Shown: piece by piece, positions 22,715 through 34,625 of the stretch
Layout: each line of letters opens with the position of its first letter
Numbering within the stretch: the stretch's first letter is position 1
DNA from: Diospyros lotus
Taxonomy: Eukaryota > Streptophyta > Magnoliopsida > Ericales > Ebenaceae
Assembly: GCF_014633365.1 (NCBI RefSeq)
Contig: NC_068340.1
Span: 17,277,879-17,341,878 of the forward strand
DNA length: 64,000 nt
Direction: 5' to 3'
Notes under the pieces: generated by a model
Told to the model about the DNA's origin: nothing
What the model saw: the letters and a program-made list of their open reading frames with translations, nothing else
Database searches by the model: none
Translations under genes and position numbers: made by a program

Positions 22715-23075
22715 AAAGGATAGTCGACTATGTGGTTTAATGTTGTTGACTATGCTTAAAAATAGTCGACTATGCATAAGGATAGTCGACTATGCTGGTT
22801 TGATCTGTCGACTATTTACGGCATCTGTCAACTATTTTTGAATCTGTCGACTATCATATAAGGATAGTCGACTATGGCTTTTTATCTGTCGACTATTTTT
22901 GTTCTTAGAATTTAAAATCCTCTTCATATTTTTACATTTGTCGACTATGCTTATGTACCTGTCGACTATGAGATTTTTGTGATAGAAATAGTCTACTATC
23001 ATATTCTGTCTGTTGACTATGCTTAGTTTTTTTTTATGAAATAGTCGACTAACCTATTTTCTCTGTCGACTATGT
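22715..23075. repeat. Array of GTCGAC palindromes (U3)
   Basis: Over ten occurrences of GTCGAC lie in the context ATAGTCGACTAT or CTGTCGACTAT at irregular 15-40-bp spacing, plus CpG-decayed versions (GTTGAC, GTCAAC, GTCTAC). It lies ~100-450 bp upstream of the TATA box. Confidence 0.85.
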
Positions 23076-23170
23076 GTTTCGCAGAAACTTATAACGGCTA
23101 GTTTTTGGTGCATTAAATGCTCGCCCAACCACCCACAACGATCCAAATTTTGAACTTGCCTACTATCAAC

Positions 23171-23178
23171 TATAAATA
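23171..23178 (+). promoter_or_regulatory. TATA box of GTCGAC-family LTR
   Basis: TATAAATA followed by GG, within CAACTATAAATAGGTGG. The same block occurs in reverse at ~50189-50196 in copy 3. Confidence 0.65.
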
Positions 23179-23880
23179 GGTGGTTGAAGACGCATTGAAG
23201 GCTGTTGGAAAACATTGAATATCTTGAACTACCGTGTCTTCACTGTTACATTGAGCTTTCAACTTTTTCTCTCTGTATTTCCATTTAAGAGGCTTTGATA
23301 TCTTATTGTTCTATTCTTTTAGGCCTCGATCATTCATTTAAAGAGAGAGCTTGTAACTAAGAGTTGTACTCTTAGAATCTCTACTTCAATTTCTGTGTTT
23401 TTCCTAGCAGTAGCTAGAGGGCCCATTAAATTGGGAGGTTGTACACTGCCTAGTCAAGGACTAGAGGACCTGCTCGTATTGAGTAGGGAGTTTGATAGTG
23501 AAAGTGGTTTTAAAAATCCTTAGTGGATAGCTAAGGTAGTGGACTAAGCTTGGAAGGCTGAACCACTATAAATCTATGTCTTCACTGCTTTTCATCTTTT
23601 CTCTTTTACGTTTGCATCTTTGCTCTATTGTCTTTGTTTATTCATTGATAAGTTTTCATTTTTTATTCTTCACCATACGAAAGTATTTTTGCTTCTCAAA
23701 AGAAATTTTTTAATTATACCAATTCACCCCCCCTCTTGGTGTGGGCCATATCAGTTCAATTCTATCACCTTTTTTCTCAAAACTTTTGAAAATTACATTT
23801 TAACCCCAAAATTTTGGAAAATTTCACTTATGCCCCAAAATAATTATAGTTGAGTCCTTAAGAAATTATTGGGTATTACA

Positions 23881-23900
23881 TCCACCCCTCATGAAATAAA
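23881..23900 (-). promoter_or_regulatory. Polypurine tract of chromovirus G
   Basis: On the minus strand, ATTTCATGAGGGGTGGA directly precedes the LTR start TGTAATACCC at 23880. GGACGAAATTTATTTCATGA upstream of it is the usual sequence before the PPT in del/Tekay elements. Confidence 0.8.
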
Positions 23901-24319
23901 TTTCGTCCTCAAAATTTATAACTAACTAACCAATTAACTAAATGAGAACACATCTCATTACTTCATTTCGAATAATCCTATCTAAAGCAAAACATTGTCA
24001 CTGGCTTCTTCCTCAAGTCAATAGATATTACCCTTAATTTTTTATAATATTATCACCAGTAACATATCATTTTTAACCTTAACAATTATCCTAATTCGCA
24101 TTTACCACATGTCCAATGCCTACAAGGTTTGACGTGTTTTTCACATAATTTTCTGTTGTAGCTCTTTACAGGAGCTCACACATATCCCAAAATAATCTAT
24201 ACCCCTCCATGAGTTTGTTCTGTAAATATATCATCCAATATATCATCTCTTTATTCACAATATCTTTGGTAAAATTTCTAGAAAAATTGTAAGAATTCTC
24301 TATTCTATTTCCATTTTCT

Positions 24320-24538
24320 CAAATAACTAGGGGTATTTCTTCTTAATTGTATCCTCAAGCTCCCATGTTGCTTCCTCTTCTGTGTGATTTCTCAACTAAA
24401 TTTTTACCAGAGGAATTTCTTTATTCATTAAAACTTGGTTGTGAAGGTCCAAGATTTGTTCGAGTGACTCTAGATAAGTCAAATTATCTTTCAGCTCGAT
24501 TGTCTCTACCCGAATTTCATGGGTTGGATCAACTATAT
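24320..24538 (-). pseudogene. pol: Chromovirus G polyprotein, C-terminal end
   Basis: On the minus strand the frame reads IVDPTHEI, ETIELKDNLTYLE, NKEIPLVKI, a stop, then LRNHTEEEATWELED and KKKYP followed by a stop. VKVLWRNH..EEATWE..D..K.KYP is the conserved end of chromovirus polyproteins, including the final chromodomain region. It joins directly to the integrase end at 49486, being separated only by the insertion of LTR K (TSD TATAT). One in-frame stop replaces Trp in the VLW position. Confidence 0.85.
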
Positions 24539-26774
24539 TATAATACCCAGAATTTTATATTAAAAGTGTTTTAGAAATCTTCTGGGTCAAAATGCAATTT
24601 ATCATACTTTCAGGCCAATGTGTAAATTCCAAAACATGAACAAAAAGGTAAGTGACCACGCCAAGATGAAACTTTGAGGGTAAAAATGTCCAAAGAGTCA
24701 TGGGTTGTCAAAAACAAAAAGATTCACAAAGGTTTGGGGTTGAAACACGTGATAAGGGGCATTCAAGCCAAAGTACAAAATCTAGAATTTGTTAGAGGGT
24801 AGTCAAAATGAGGGTTTTTCTAGACTTTTGAGGGTGTAATAAGACATCCTAAACTTGTGGGGCCTAATGGAATAAGTGAAAAACCCAAGGTTTGAGAGAT
24901 AAGGGCAGAAATGTAAAACACCAAAAGTTGGGGGTGAAAGTGTAATTAACCAAAATCAGGTGTGAAACCTGCAAATCACTGGCCAACTTTGCAGCAGCCA
25001 TCGGCGGGACTTCCAAGGTGTACTAGGATGCTCACGAAGCCATGATGGTTCGAATGAGCATGGTTATTGGCCAATATTGACGGTGAGATGACGGGAAATT
25101 AATTTCAAAATAATTGAAAAATTGAATGAAGATTTTGAGAGAATTTCATCGTCATTTAGCTTGATTCGAGGCCTGAAATGATGAAGATTTGAATCTTGGG
25201 AACCAGGAAAGCTTATGAATGATCAAAAATCTGGTGAAAATCGAGTATAAATAGGGTTCTTGAGGACGAGGGTTTCATTCAAAATCGAAGGAAATCGACC
25301 ACATTTTAGCTTGAATCAAGCAATAGGGTTAGAGGGATTTTGTTCTTTGAGTTATGGGGAGTATTTTTGGAGATTTTGGGAGAGTTTGGTGTGGGTTTAA
25401 CAAGGTTTCAACAACTTGGTCGAAAAGTCAGGCCTCACCGGAGCTACACCTGCAACCGGACTTTTGAGGGCCTTCCGGTGAGTGTTTCGGCCATCTAAAG
25501 ACATCCCTAGAACTGGCTTGAGGAGTACTACAAGGGGGGTGGAGGAAAAATGGCCATCGGAGATCGTTGCAGACTGTCGGAGCCAGAGAAGAAGCTGCGC
25601 GTGGGTTTCACATGCCAGTGCATGTGTGAGACGCGTGAGGTACTATTTTCTTTTGAAATTAATTTCATAATTTTTGTAAAATTATTTTAAGAATATCTAT
25701 GTAAAAATATTTGGTTAAATTGGGTATTAGGAATTTATTATGAATTTTCGAAGAAAATAAAGATTATGAAAATTAGAGAAAAATCAGAAAAATTGAGGAA
25801 ATTATGGGAAAAATAGAAATATTAATTTCTATAGTCACGACGGTTAACAGGAGACACTTTAACTATTAGAGGAAATGATTGCATAATTTTTTAGGTCTGA
25901 CACGCATTACGAGATGCAAAGCGACATTTCAAATAAGGTGAGTGAGCAGTCTTCTCAAAACCTAGTATGATTTATGTGGGTGGTTCGGCTCAAGGTCTAC
26001 TTTATGGTTTCACTTTGAGGTAGTTGATTTATACGTGGTTATGCTGCCTTTTTGTTTTTAGGCATACTACCCATATCAAGTTATTTTTCACGTGATGCAT
26101 CAACTGGATATGATTTGTGAAATTGCATGGCAAGTGGTTTTCGTTGCATTATTATATTGAAATCATGTCATAGTCTGGTGGGATAGGATGGGGTCTTTTT
26201 GAGAATGGGGCAAGGTTAATCTCTATTGATCGGATGATGATATTGGGCACCCGGAGATTAAGTATGTAGTGGCAAGGTCAATCCCAACGGTGTGTGGAAT
26301 GGATTTTCCACTGGAGGTTGAGTATGCCAGGGAGATTTCTCAAGGGTGACATGTAACACTCGAGATTTTTACTTCTTTTCTTTCTCAGTTCAAATATGTA
26401 ATATCCAAGAACTCTAAATTGTGATATACACCAGGGATCTTTAAGTTTAGATATATGACGAAATGAGACATTTTCAAGGGGTTACGAAAATCCTAAGACA
26501 AAAATTTAGTTTTTGAACTAGTGGCAAAATCGTAATTACTAAGTTCGGGTAGAAGTGTAATTTACAAAAAGACCTTGGAATTGGTGAGATTCAAGGATAG
26601 CTTGGGGACTTAAATAAGATGGATTTCAAAAATTATTAAATATAGCTTTGGATCTCAAGTAACAATCAAATATAACTATGGATTCTAAATAAAAATCACA
26701 TGGAAGTGATGATTACATAGGACACATGGCACCATTTGGATGGAAACACATGGATAGAAATGATTATATGGGAC

Positions 26775-28824
26775 TGCTGCATCGCTCACCCTGCATTTAT
26801 CACTTTTTGTATTTTTCTTTTACTAACTTAGCTTATTTAGAAGTTATTTATGTTCACAGAAAGGATGAGGCATTTAGACCTGCTAGTGCACGAGTGTGAT
26901 TGTAGTAGAAAGTTTATATGTAATTTTTATGGGCAAGACCGGGTCGATTCATAGGGAGATTACTCATGGAATGAGATAACCACACCAGTTCTTTTGATTA
27001 ATGAAACAATAAGATGAGATCAAACTAAATGTAATATGACTGTAATCTAGATATGGAGAGGTCTTGGGTCAAGACAGATCTGGTGCCAAACCCAACTGTT
27101 TCACCATATAGCTTTCTTTGATGTAACTAAGAGCTCAAGTAGTTTTAGATCTTAACCATTAAATACACTACTGAGATGATGATAACTCTTTGTTCAAACA
27201 ACCTCTATACATGGCATGGAGACTCTATGTCAAGCAGCTATCATAAATCAGTGTATAAGTAACGTTTAGACGAAATAATTACTCAGGGCTTGGGTATGAG
27301 GACGTTTCCAGATCAAGAAATTCCCATACGTGGTATGAAAACTCTAAGTTAGGCATACGAACCAATCCAAGCCTGAGGTTTTCATTAAAAACATTTCTCA
27401 AACTACTTTTTCTTTGGTTACTTGAACATCTAAGGTTCTGCTATATTGATTCATCAGTGGCTTTGGGCACCGTCTTTGCCTTAACCCAAGGATCGAATTA
27501 GCCACACATCTTCATGGGAAGTGCACGACTAAAGCTAATCTCAATGGATGAATACGAGATTTACGAAGAAAAATAAACTAAAACAAACAATAAGAAATAG
27601 ATAAACTATTGCTGTATTGATTACTGAAATGAACTACAACTTGAAACAGAAAATAAAGTGGACTTGTAATATATTTGGAGCAAAAGCTTAGAGCTAGAAA
27701 AAAAAACGAACAAGAATGACTGAAAATGCTACTAGTTTTAAAATACAGACAAGAACTAAAAACAAAGAAAATAGACAGACTAAAAAGACTTGCAACTTTT
27801 CAATGATCTTCGTCTTTTTGTGTTTTTTTGAGTATCCTCTATTCTCACCACCCACTGATTCCAAAGAATGTTGGTTCCGTTTTAATCTTTTCGCTCATGG
27901 AAGTGGGGACCACTTGATGAAAAGTTGGTTGAATTTATCTTAGAGCCACCGTGTTTATTTGCGCATGCCAGAGCTTTTTTCGGATCCTCATTCGAATGTG
28001 CTAGCAGGGCTATTCGAATATATGCTTAGTTTCCCTTGGCCGCTCGGGTCATTCGAATGAATCCTAATCCTATTTGAATGGATTTCACACTTTACTGTTC
28101 CTTGCACAGTGATTTCTTCTGTCATTTGAATGCAACAGTACTTTCATTCGAATGAATTTTTAATTTTCCTCTTAACTTCTTCATAACATTCGAATGACTT
28201 GGGAAGTATTCGAATGCTATTATTTTCATCTGAATGCTTTTGGGAGGATACGAATCTTTAGTTCTTTAAGTTGCACCTTATTCGAATTACTCAGCCTTCA
28301 TTCGAATAAGTTTTCTTTCTTCTTCAATTTCATTCGAATGCATCTTCATTGCTTCCATACGATGTGTTCATCCGAATGTCTTCTCATTCTCAACTCATTC
28401 GAATGACTTAGTCTTCATTCGAATACACACAATTTTCCCTAGAGTTCTTGATTTTGCTATTTCTTATCCAAATTGGGCCAAGCTTATCCGAATATATTCC
28501 CGATAGTTTGCATATTTGAATGTTTGAATGATTCATTCAAATGATTGACTAGCTTCCATCCGAATTGTTCCATATTTGAATATCTTCTGAAGACTCATTC
28601 GAATTACTCAGCTTTCATTCGAATGATTTTGACTTTATCAAAACACCTTCATTCCTTGGCTTCTTCTTCCTCTTTAGATCATGCCGTTGAAGAGTTAAAT
28701 CATCCTTTCATCTCTTTTTCTTCCTTTGGGCTGCAACAAGCAATTTTTGATATTTTAAGCCGATTAAATGGATTAGGAGGTAATAGAAATATAACAAATT
28801 TTTGGCATTTTTGAGCATCAATCA
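26775..28824 (-). mobile_element. Athila 3' LTR
   Basis: 2050 bp, bounded by TSD GGGAC on the left and the PPT on the right. It is 20 bp shorter than the other LTR; the difference is explained by one ~20-bp segment present at ~46836-46855 but absent here. The U3 half (27960-28640) is tiled with CATTCGAATG-type palindromes. Frames at 27716-28814 on + are LTR sequence, not genes. Confidence 0.93.
27960..28640. repeat. Array of TTCGAA palindromes (Athila LTR U3)
   Basis: More than 20 copies of CATTCGAATG or one-step CpG-decayed forms (TTTGAA, TTCAAA) at irregular spacing of ~15-40 bp. The same array is in the other LTR (46480-47160), and a related one is internal (32090-33080). Confidence 0.9.
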
Positions 28825-28842
28825 CACCCCCCAACTTAAACA
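28825..28842 (-). promoter_or_regulatory. Athila polypurine tract
   Basis: On the minus strand TTAAGTTGGGGGGTG directly precedes the 3' LTR start TGATTGATGC. This is a classic PPT position and composition. Confidence 0.85.
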
Positions 28843-30414
28843 TTGCTAATCCCTTAGCAATCAAATTAAATGCAAGAATACTTCATCATTCACAAACTCA
28901 TTGATAGACTAAATCTCGTATGTGAAGCAAAAATGTATGATCAGTAGCATAGGGACTTTGGACATTCAAAGAAATGTTTATTATTTGAACTTTTGTCCAG
29001 GGTATACTAAATTAAATCAATCAGCATATTATATTGAATTCTCTAAGCTTTGATTGCAAACCTCACTGGATATGTCTCTCTTCAAAAAAATGATCACTCA
29101 AAGTTACTCTCAAAGGATGTACCTCAATTTGGAGTAGATGTAATTCAAATTCAAAAATGTATCATCAATTATCAAGAATGCAGTTAAGGAAGGAAAGGAC
29201 CTGACATAGCTTCATGATTAGAATAGCATCTCAATGAATAACACCTAAAATTAACCAAGTCTCCTTACTCTTGAAATTATATCCTGAAATTGCATGATTC
29301 ATAGAACCAAGAGGGATCTTTCTGGGAAGTAATGGGGCCAAATGGTGATGTGGGATAGCAAAGGGAATGATGGAAATCAAAAGAGTTTTTAGGCCTCGGG
29401 AATTTTCCACTATGGCTAAGAACGAATAAATAACTTTGACACATTTTTTTTTTTTTTTTTAGATACTGGAAATAAATATGCACATGTGATGCATTCATGC
29501 ATCAATAGCTGAAATCATATCAGAACATCTAAATTCAATTAGTCGTATCCGAACTTGAATCTAACTGCTATTCCAAGTGATAATGACCAAGCTTCCATTG
29601 CTTCACCCTCAATGGCTACAGGGGTGTTTTTAATGTCCCAGACCTAGAGACAACCATTTATCTTAAATGGCAAAGTGGTCTTTTAATGTCAAATTCCCAG
29701 ACGATTTTTTTTTTTTTTAGATACTAAGCCTACAGAATAATTCCCAGGACCTAACCAATGGATGAGAAAAATTTTATGGCTATGGTTTGGACAGAGGGAA
29801 TGATACAAATGGTCATATAGAGCTTCAATGGGCTATAAATGGATATTGGTCAAAAAACAATAGGTTGATTGGCTCAAGTGATAGGAAAATGATCCCTCTA
29901 TGATGTTCCATAAAATAGTACTATTCATTCAACTGGTTCCAAGCTTACAGTCAGTTAAGATTAGCTGTGACCATTAAAGACACTCAAAGCAAAAATGTTG
30001 TTTTGAAGCTATTGAAAGATGAGAGAATCAACAAAGTATTTTATTTCATGAATAGGTGTTATTTCACTAAGAATAAACAGTTATGAAGCTCCAACACTCA
30101 CTTGGGTAATAAATCTCCACTTTATTTGAGAATTTGGGCAATATACTGACCATTTCATCATTTTTATATGCCATCCAAACAAATGAACAAAAATAAAGCA
30201 TCCTAAGTGATCCTGGTCCTAGTTTTAAATCTCATACAGTTCTGTTTTCAAACAAAAGATTATCATGTAAATAACCAGTTCTGAATCTAAAGCATCAAGC
30301 ATAATAATTTGAAGCATAGAGTAAGCAAAGTCATTTTTATTGAAAAATGAAGATTTGATTAATCTTTGTAGTTCATAGGTACAGAAGTTAAGTATGAAGA
30401 ATCAAATCCCATGA
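28843..30414. other. Athila 3' untranslated region
   Basis: About 1.57 kb between the 3' ORF region and the PPT. It has no long frame and contains two poly-T/A runs (~29444-29460 and ~29706-29718). Long non-coding sequence here is normal for Athila elements. Confidence 0.7.
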
Positions 30415-31155
30415 CTACTCAGTGCCATCAATGGCATCATCAGAAGTGGAGTTCTCCTTAGTGGAGTCTCCAGAATGAGTCTTTGATAAGGGATCAGCAA
30501 GAGGAACAGAGGAAGAAAATGGAATGGCAGGGTGAGAAGGTGTTGCATGCTCAGGCTGCGGATGCACCCCTGATGTAGAAGGTGCACCCTCTTCATCTCG
30601 CCACATGTCGATGGTCCTCTGCATGCAAGTCTCAGCATCGGCCAACTTGGCCTTTGAAGATTTTTGCAGAAGCTCCTCTATAAATTTGCTCAGAAGCTGA
30701 CCTACCCTCTTGTTCAACGCAGTGTAATGGTTATTCATGGTCATCACTCCTGAATAGATGGCTCTCTGCCTCCACTATAAATCCTCATAAATGGCCTCCT
30801 GTCTCTCTTGGATCTTCTTCAATATTGCTCCACTAAGGCTTCATGTCTCTCTTGCCTTTCTTGCATCTCTTTGACTAACTCGTACAAGCCTCTAAGTGTA
30901 TGATCTCCCTCTTGTCTCTCTGTCTGGGCCTCATGCAGTAGCGGTTCCTGAGATGGTCCTTCTTGTACTTCAACCTGCCTACCTGATGCCTCCTTTCTAG
31001 GGTGTTGTTGCCTCAAGCCTCTTCAACTATCCACTGCTTCTGCATGTAGATGCTGGGCTGATTCTATCCATTGGCTTGATGACTTCAAAAGTTTCCTTCT
31101 CTTTTACCCCGTTTCTTAGTACAAAGTAGGTAATCAGTCCTCCAAAGGGTAGTCC
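30415..31155 (-). pseudogene. Athila 3' ORF, C-terminal part (broken)
   Basis: Two minus-strand frames follow the 31935-31156 ORF. One (31016-30819) is Gln/Glu-rich (RQQHPRKEASGRQ, LYELVKEMQERQERHEALVE), a likely coiled coil. The other (30747-30415) has TALNKRVGQLLSKFIEELL and then a Ser/Thr/Pro-rich, acidic tail. They most likely form one protein with the preceding ORF, broken by stops/frameshifts near 31016-31156 and 30747-30819. Function unknown. Confidence 0.65.
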
Positions 31156-31935
31156 TCAACCCCCATGTGCATGCTTGGCCAAGTCTATGTGTACTCCCAG
31201 GATCATCTTTCCCATGAACATGGCTTGCTTAACCGAGACACTGCCAGTGAATGCGTGGGGCATGAAATGAGAGCAAAGAAGTCTATGCAAGATGATGCAT
31301 TTAGGGGACAAATTCTTCTTTGGGAGGGTAGGACTTAACCAAACAACATCGTCTGTCTCTGTCAACATCCTAGCCAGGTTTTCTTTCCCCAAGTCTACAC
31401 TTGCCTCCTCAAGGTCCCTTAGTGATGCCTCTCTTGGGATTTGGAAGGTTTTAGCAATATCAGAGGGCTTTAACTCTATTTTCACCTTTCTTACTTCAAT
31501 AACTAAGCACCTATTTCCCAAGTCATCTCTGTCACTGGTTACATTCGAGTAAAACTCTTTGACTAGGGGAATTATGGCCTTGTGTTGAAACTTAACCCAA
31601 AACTGCCATCCTTTGGCAGTAATCAATGACAACAAATCACACGGGGGCTCTTCAAAATGTTCCAACATGATTCCCCTCTCACAAAGCACTGGCCTCTTAG
31701 CATATCCCTCACTATAATTCTTTTCAGCAGCGGGGCTAATGAACCTGACATTGGAATATGGAGGATTCAAATCAATGGTTGGGGTGGCAGCGGGTTCTTT
31801 ACTTTTCTGCCTCTTTGAGGCCCTAGAGCTTTCTCCTACAACCTTAGGGCATTTTTGCTTTGGAGACATGTCAAATTGAGGGTTGTTTGGTCTAGGGAGT
31901 TGGCTTTGGGATTTTATCGAACAGTTGGTAGGCAC
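31156..31935 (-). CDS. Athila 3' ORF (env-position protein, plant transposon protein domain)
   Basis: A 259-residue frame downstream of integrase. The N-terminus is basic and disordered with a nuclear-signal-like stretch (SPKQKCPK, SRASKRQKSKEP). It is followed by a folded region (RFISPAAEKNY, ERGIMLEHFEEPP, GWQFWVKF, PLVKEFYSNV, IEVRKVKIELKPSDIAKTF, CIILHRLLCSHFMPHAF). This matches the plant-specific domain often named 'putative plant transposon protein' in retroelement-rich gene sets. I see no signal peptide or membrane segment, so despite its env position an envelope role is not supported. The protein should continue leftward; the stop near 31156 is probably a truncation. Annotation pipelines could mistake it for a host gene. 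Confidence 0.75.
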   Translation of the reverse strand: MPTNCSIKSQSQLPRPNNPQFDMSPKQKCPKVVGESSRASKRQKSKEPAATPTIDLNPPYSNVRFISPAAEKNYSEGYAKRPVLCERGIMLEHFEEPPCDLLSLITAKGWQFWVKFQHKAIIPLVKEFYSNVTSDRDDLGNRCLVIEVRKVKIELKPSDIAKTFQIPREASLRDLEEASVDLGKENLARMLTETDDVVWLSPTLPKKNLSPKCIILHRLLCSHFMPHAFTGSVSVKQAMFMGKMILGVHIDLAKHAHGG

Positions 31936-33500
31936 AATGTGGTTCCTCCCTCCTCTTCTTCTTTCAATTGCTTAACCAATCCCCCTTTTCTCACACTGAT
32001 CTCCTTCACTCCCTCTTGACAACAACTCCTTTATCCAACCAATAGAATTCAAATTTAATCAATGGAAACAACCCTTACCTCTCAGTTGTTCTCTTCCTGG
32101 AGCATTCGAATGCAGCAACCCCCTATTCGAATGAAGGCAGACTGTTCTTCCTCGTGTGTAACCGGCTTGATCTTCAGATGAATGAGATGGATGATGAATG
32201 AGTGTTGTTAGAAACGAGCAATAAGATATATAGGGAGAGTTCTGGAGGATGAATGATCGCACCGATTGAGGAGGGGTTTCGATCTTTAAACAGGGGTGCG
32301 TCGATTCGGATTTCAAAAACGGTTATGAAACTAACAAGAGCATCATTCGAATGATTTTTGGGGTTATACGAATGATAAGGGAAGATTCGAATGGTAATTG
32401 GTCGATTCAAATGATAGCTCGGGTCTTAAAACAATGGGTAACAGGGGATTCGAATGAGAAAGAGAGAATACGAATGTTCGCTGAAGGCTTTTAAAGGACC
32501 AGACACCTCATTTGAATGTGGAAAAATTCATTCGGATGAATTTTAAACAGTAACTTAACTTATCGAAGGATTTGAGCTACTCATTCGAATGCAAGAGTAC
32601 TTTTATTCGAATGGATTTCTCAATCATTCGAAGGACTATGAGGGTCATTCAAATGAATTTGGTAGTTTACTCACCAAGGGGTATTGAATAGAATGATCAT
32701 TCGAATGAAAAAGGCTTCATTCGAATAACTTATGAGATAATAAGAAAAAAATATATTTTTTTCTATTCTTTTTTTTTAAAGGGTAAATTAACTAATTGAA
32801 GCCATATTCGGATGTTGGAAATTGATTCAGATGAAGGGTAAGTTATTCGAATGAACTTGAGAGAATTCGAATGCGGGCTACGACCTTTAGAGAAATAACA
32901 GACTCATTCGAATGCGGAAAAATTCATTCGCATGAATTTTAAACAATAATCTCATTTGTGAAGGAATTTGGCCGGCCATTTGAATGCTTTCTCGATTTCT
33001 TCTTTAATAGTTCACAGGTCATTCGAATGGTTTACAACACATTCGAATGACTAAGCTTATCCGAATACAGAATTCGAATAACAGCAAAAGAAATTTTTTT
33101 TTTTTTTTATAATAAACTACTTCCGAAGACCCAAATACCTATCTCAAAATTTAAATTCTCACAACAGATCATCAAGAGATATATATATATACATAAGCAT
33201 GAGTGATCATATCAGTTCAAGCATATATACCTTTACCCCCCCCCCCAACTTGTTTTGCACAATTCTAAGGAAAGAGGATGTAAGGAATACCTGGAGGTCT
33301 TCAAAAAAAATTCGAACACAAAGATCCAGTTGCTTACTCGGATGTTGCTAGTAGTCTTCATTGCATGTGTGGATCCGTGAGCTTGCTTCAATACTTAAAT
33401 CAAAATGAAGAGTGAAAACAGTTCATGAAAGCAAAATACTAAATTCCTCTTCTTTTTTTTTGACTAACCACTACCCAATGGGTGGATCTGTAAGATCCAT
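31936..33500. other. Athila spacer between pol and 3' ORF, palindrome-rich
   Basis: There is no coding sequence. 32090-33080 carries ~25 TTCGAA-centred palindromes (CATTCGAATG and decayed forms), like the U3 of the LTRs. A poly-T run (~33092-33108) and a poly-C run (~33235-33246) follow. Such a spacer could hold an internal promoter or splice region for the 3' ORF; that is inference. Confidence 0.75.
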
Positions 33501-33509
33501 GTTCTCTTC

Positions 33510-34625
33510 CTATTCATTCAAAGATTCATAATAGGGTTTTAGACGTTGTCCATTCACTTTGAGAATCTGACCAAATTGAAGATTTTCAATATCAAATACA
33601 CCATGAGCTGAGATGGAACGAATTTTGTAAAGCTTAGTCCACCTTGACTTGAGTTTTCTAGGAAACAGATGGAGCCTTGAATCATACAGAAGTACATGTT
33701 GACTTATACAAAAATTCTTCCTGTTAATGTGCTGGTCATGTAATTTCTTCATGTGGATCTTAGAGAACTTGGCATTCTCAAATGCCTCGTTTCTAAGTTC
33801 CCTAAGCTCATTCAGTTGCAACTTTCTGTTAAGTCTCACTTCTTCTAAGCTTTCATTCATCTTCCTGATGACCCAGTAAGCCTTGTGCTCAACCTCTATC
33901 GGCAGATGAAATGGTTTTTCATAAACCAATCGATAGGGAGACATGCCTAATATGGTTTTATGCGTAGTCCTATAGGCCCAAAGAGCATCAATTAACCTCA
34001 AGGACCAATCCTTTCAGTTGGAATTGATAGTTTTCTCTAAAATGCGCTCGATCTCCTTATTTTCCAATTCTGTCTGGCCATTGGTCTAAGGGTGGTATGG
34101 TGTTGAGAATTTATGAACCACCCCATACTTTTTCATTAATTTTTCCACTGGCTTGTTAAAGAAATGAGAACCTTCATCACTGATGATGGCATGAGGCATA
34201 CCAAACCTACTGAAGATGTTTTCCTTCAAGAATTTTACTACAATCTTGTGATCGTTTGTCCTTGTTGGGATTGCCTCAACCCACTTGGAGACATAGTCTA
34301 CAGCCAGCAGGATGTATTCGTGTCCAAGTGAGTTAACAAAAGGGCCCATAAAATCTATTCCCCAACAATCAAAAATTTCAAGAACCAGAATGAGTTACAA
34401 AGACATCATGCTCTTTTTGGTCAAACTTCCTAACTTCTGACACCTATCACATGACAAGCAAAATAAGTGTACATCCCTAAACATGGTAGGCCAGTAAAAT
34501 CCACTTTGTAGGATTTTTGCTATAGTTTTTCGGGTGGAGAAATGACCTCCACAAGCAAGGGTGTGACAGAAGTTCATCACACTATGTTGCTCATGTTCTG
34601 GAATGCACATTCACAAGATCTAATC
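33510..34625 (-). pseudogene. pol: Athila integrase
   Basis: The minus-strand frames give the zinc-binding part (HTLACGGHFSTRKT...FYWPTMFRDV, CLSCDRCQKLG: HHCC), then the core ([33 protein letters not shown] with the second Asp in [18 protein letters not shown]), then LIDALWAYRTTHKTILGMSP, YRLVYEKPFHLPIEVEHKAY, and a C-terminal part ending GQILKVNGQRLKPYY. The stretch with the third catalytic Glu (~34085-34005) is damaged by a stop and frameshift, and another stop separates the zinc-binding part from the core (~34350-34394). DNA integration in the nucleus is the family role; this copy looks inactive. Confidence 0.88.

Larger units (their letters stand above)
22469..23767 (+). mobile_element. 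Solo LTR, GTCGAC-palindrome family, copy 2 (TSD CCTTT)
   Basis: It starts TGATATTTTACTC and ends TTCTATCA, with a perfect TSD CCTTT at 22464-22468 and 23768-23772. It is 1299 bp. The U3 (22715-23070) is tiled with ATAGTCGACTAT and TCTGTCGACTAT units. The TATA box TATAAATA is at 23171-23178, which sets the orientation as +. The 3' end carries AATTCACCCCCCCTCTTGG. It is inserted in the 3' LTR of G. The copies at 1545 and 49600 are in the opposite orientation. There is no internal coding region and the superfamily is not identified; 5-bp TSDs and TG...CA ends fit an LTR retrotransposon. Confidence 0.85.
20795..23880 (-). mobile_element. 3' LTR of chromovirus G, interrupted
   Basis: The minus strand starts TGTAATACCCAATAATTTC at 23880, immediately after a GA-rich polypurine tract, and ends ...GTCGTTACA at 20795. 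Subtracting the insertion at 22469-23767 leaves ~1.78 kb. The + strand therefore starts TGTAACGACCCGCC. At 21732-22010 a short frame open on + is LTR sequence, not a gene. Confidence 0.85.

Noticed and set aside
27960..28640. TTCGAA arrays as heat-shock elements
   Set aside because: Heat-shock elements need GAA and TTC separated by two bases (GAANNTTC). Here the TTC and GAA abut, so the match is only superficial.
30415..31155. A separate small gene after the Athila 3' ORF
   Set aside because: Better explained as the broken C-terminal part of the same ORF: same strand, continuous, and like the usual coiled-coil tail.
31156..31935. A 259-residue frame as a host gene
   Set aside because: It lies in order between the integrase and PPT of a complete Athila element and fits that element's 3' ORF.
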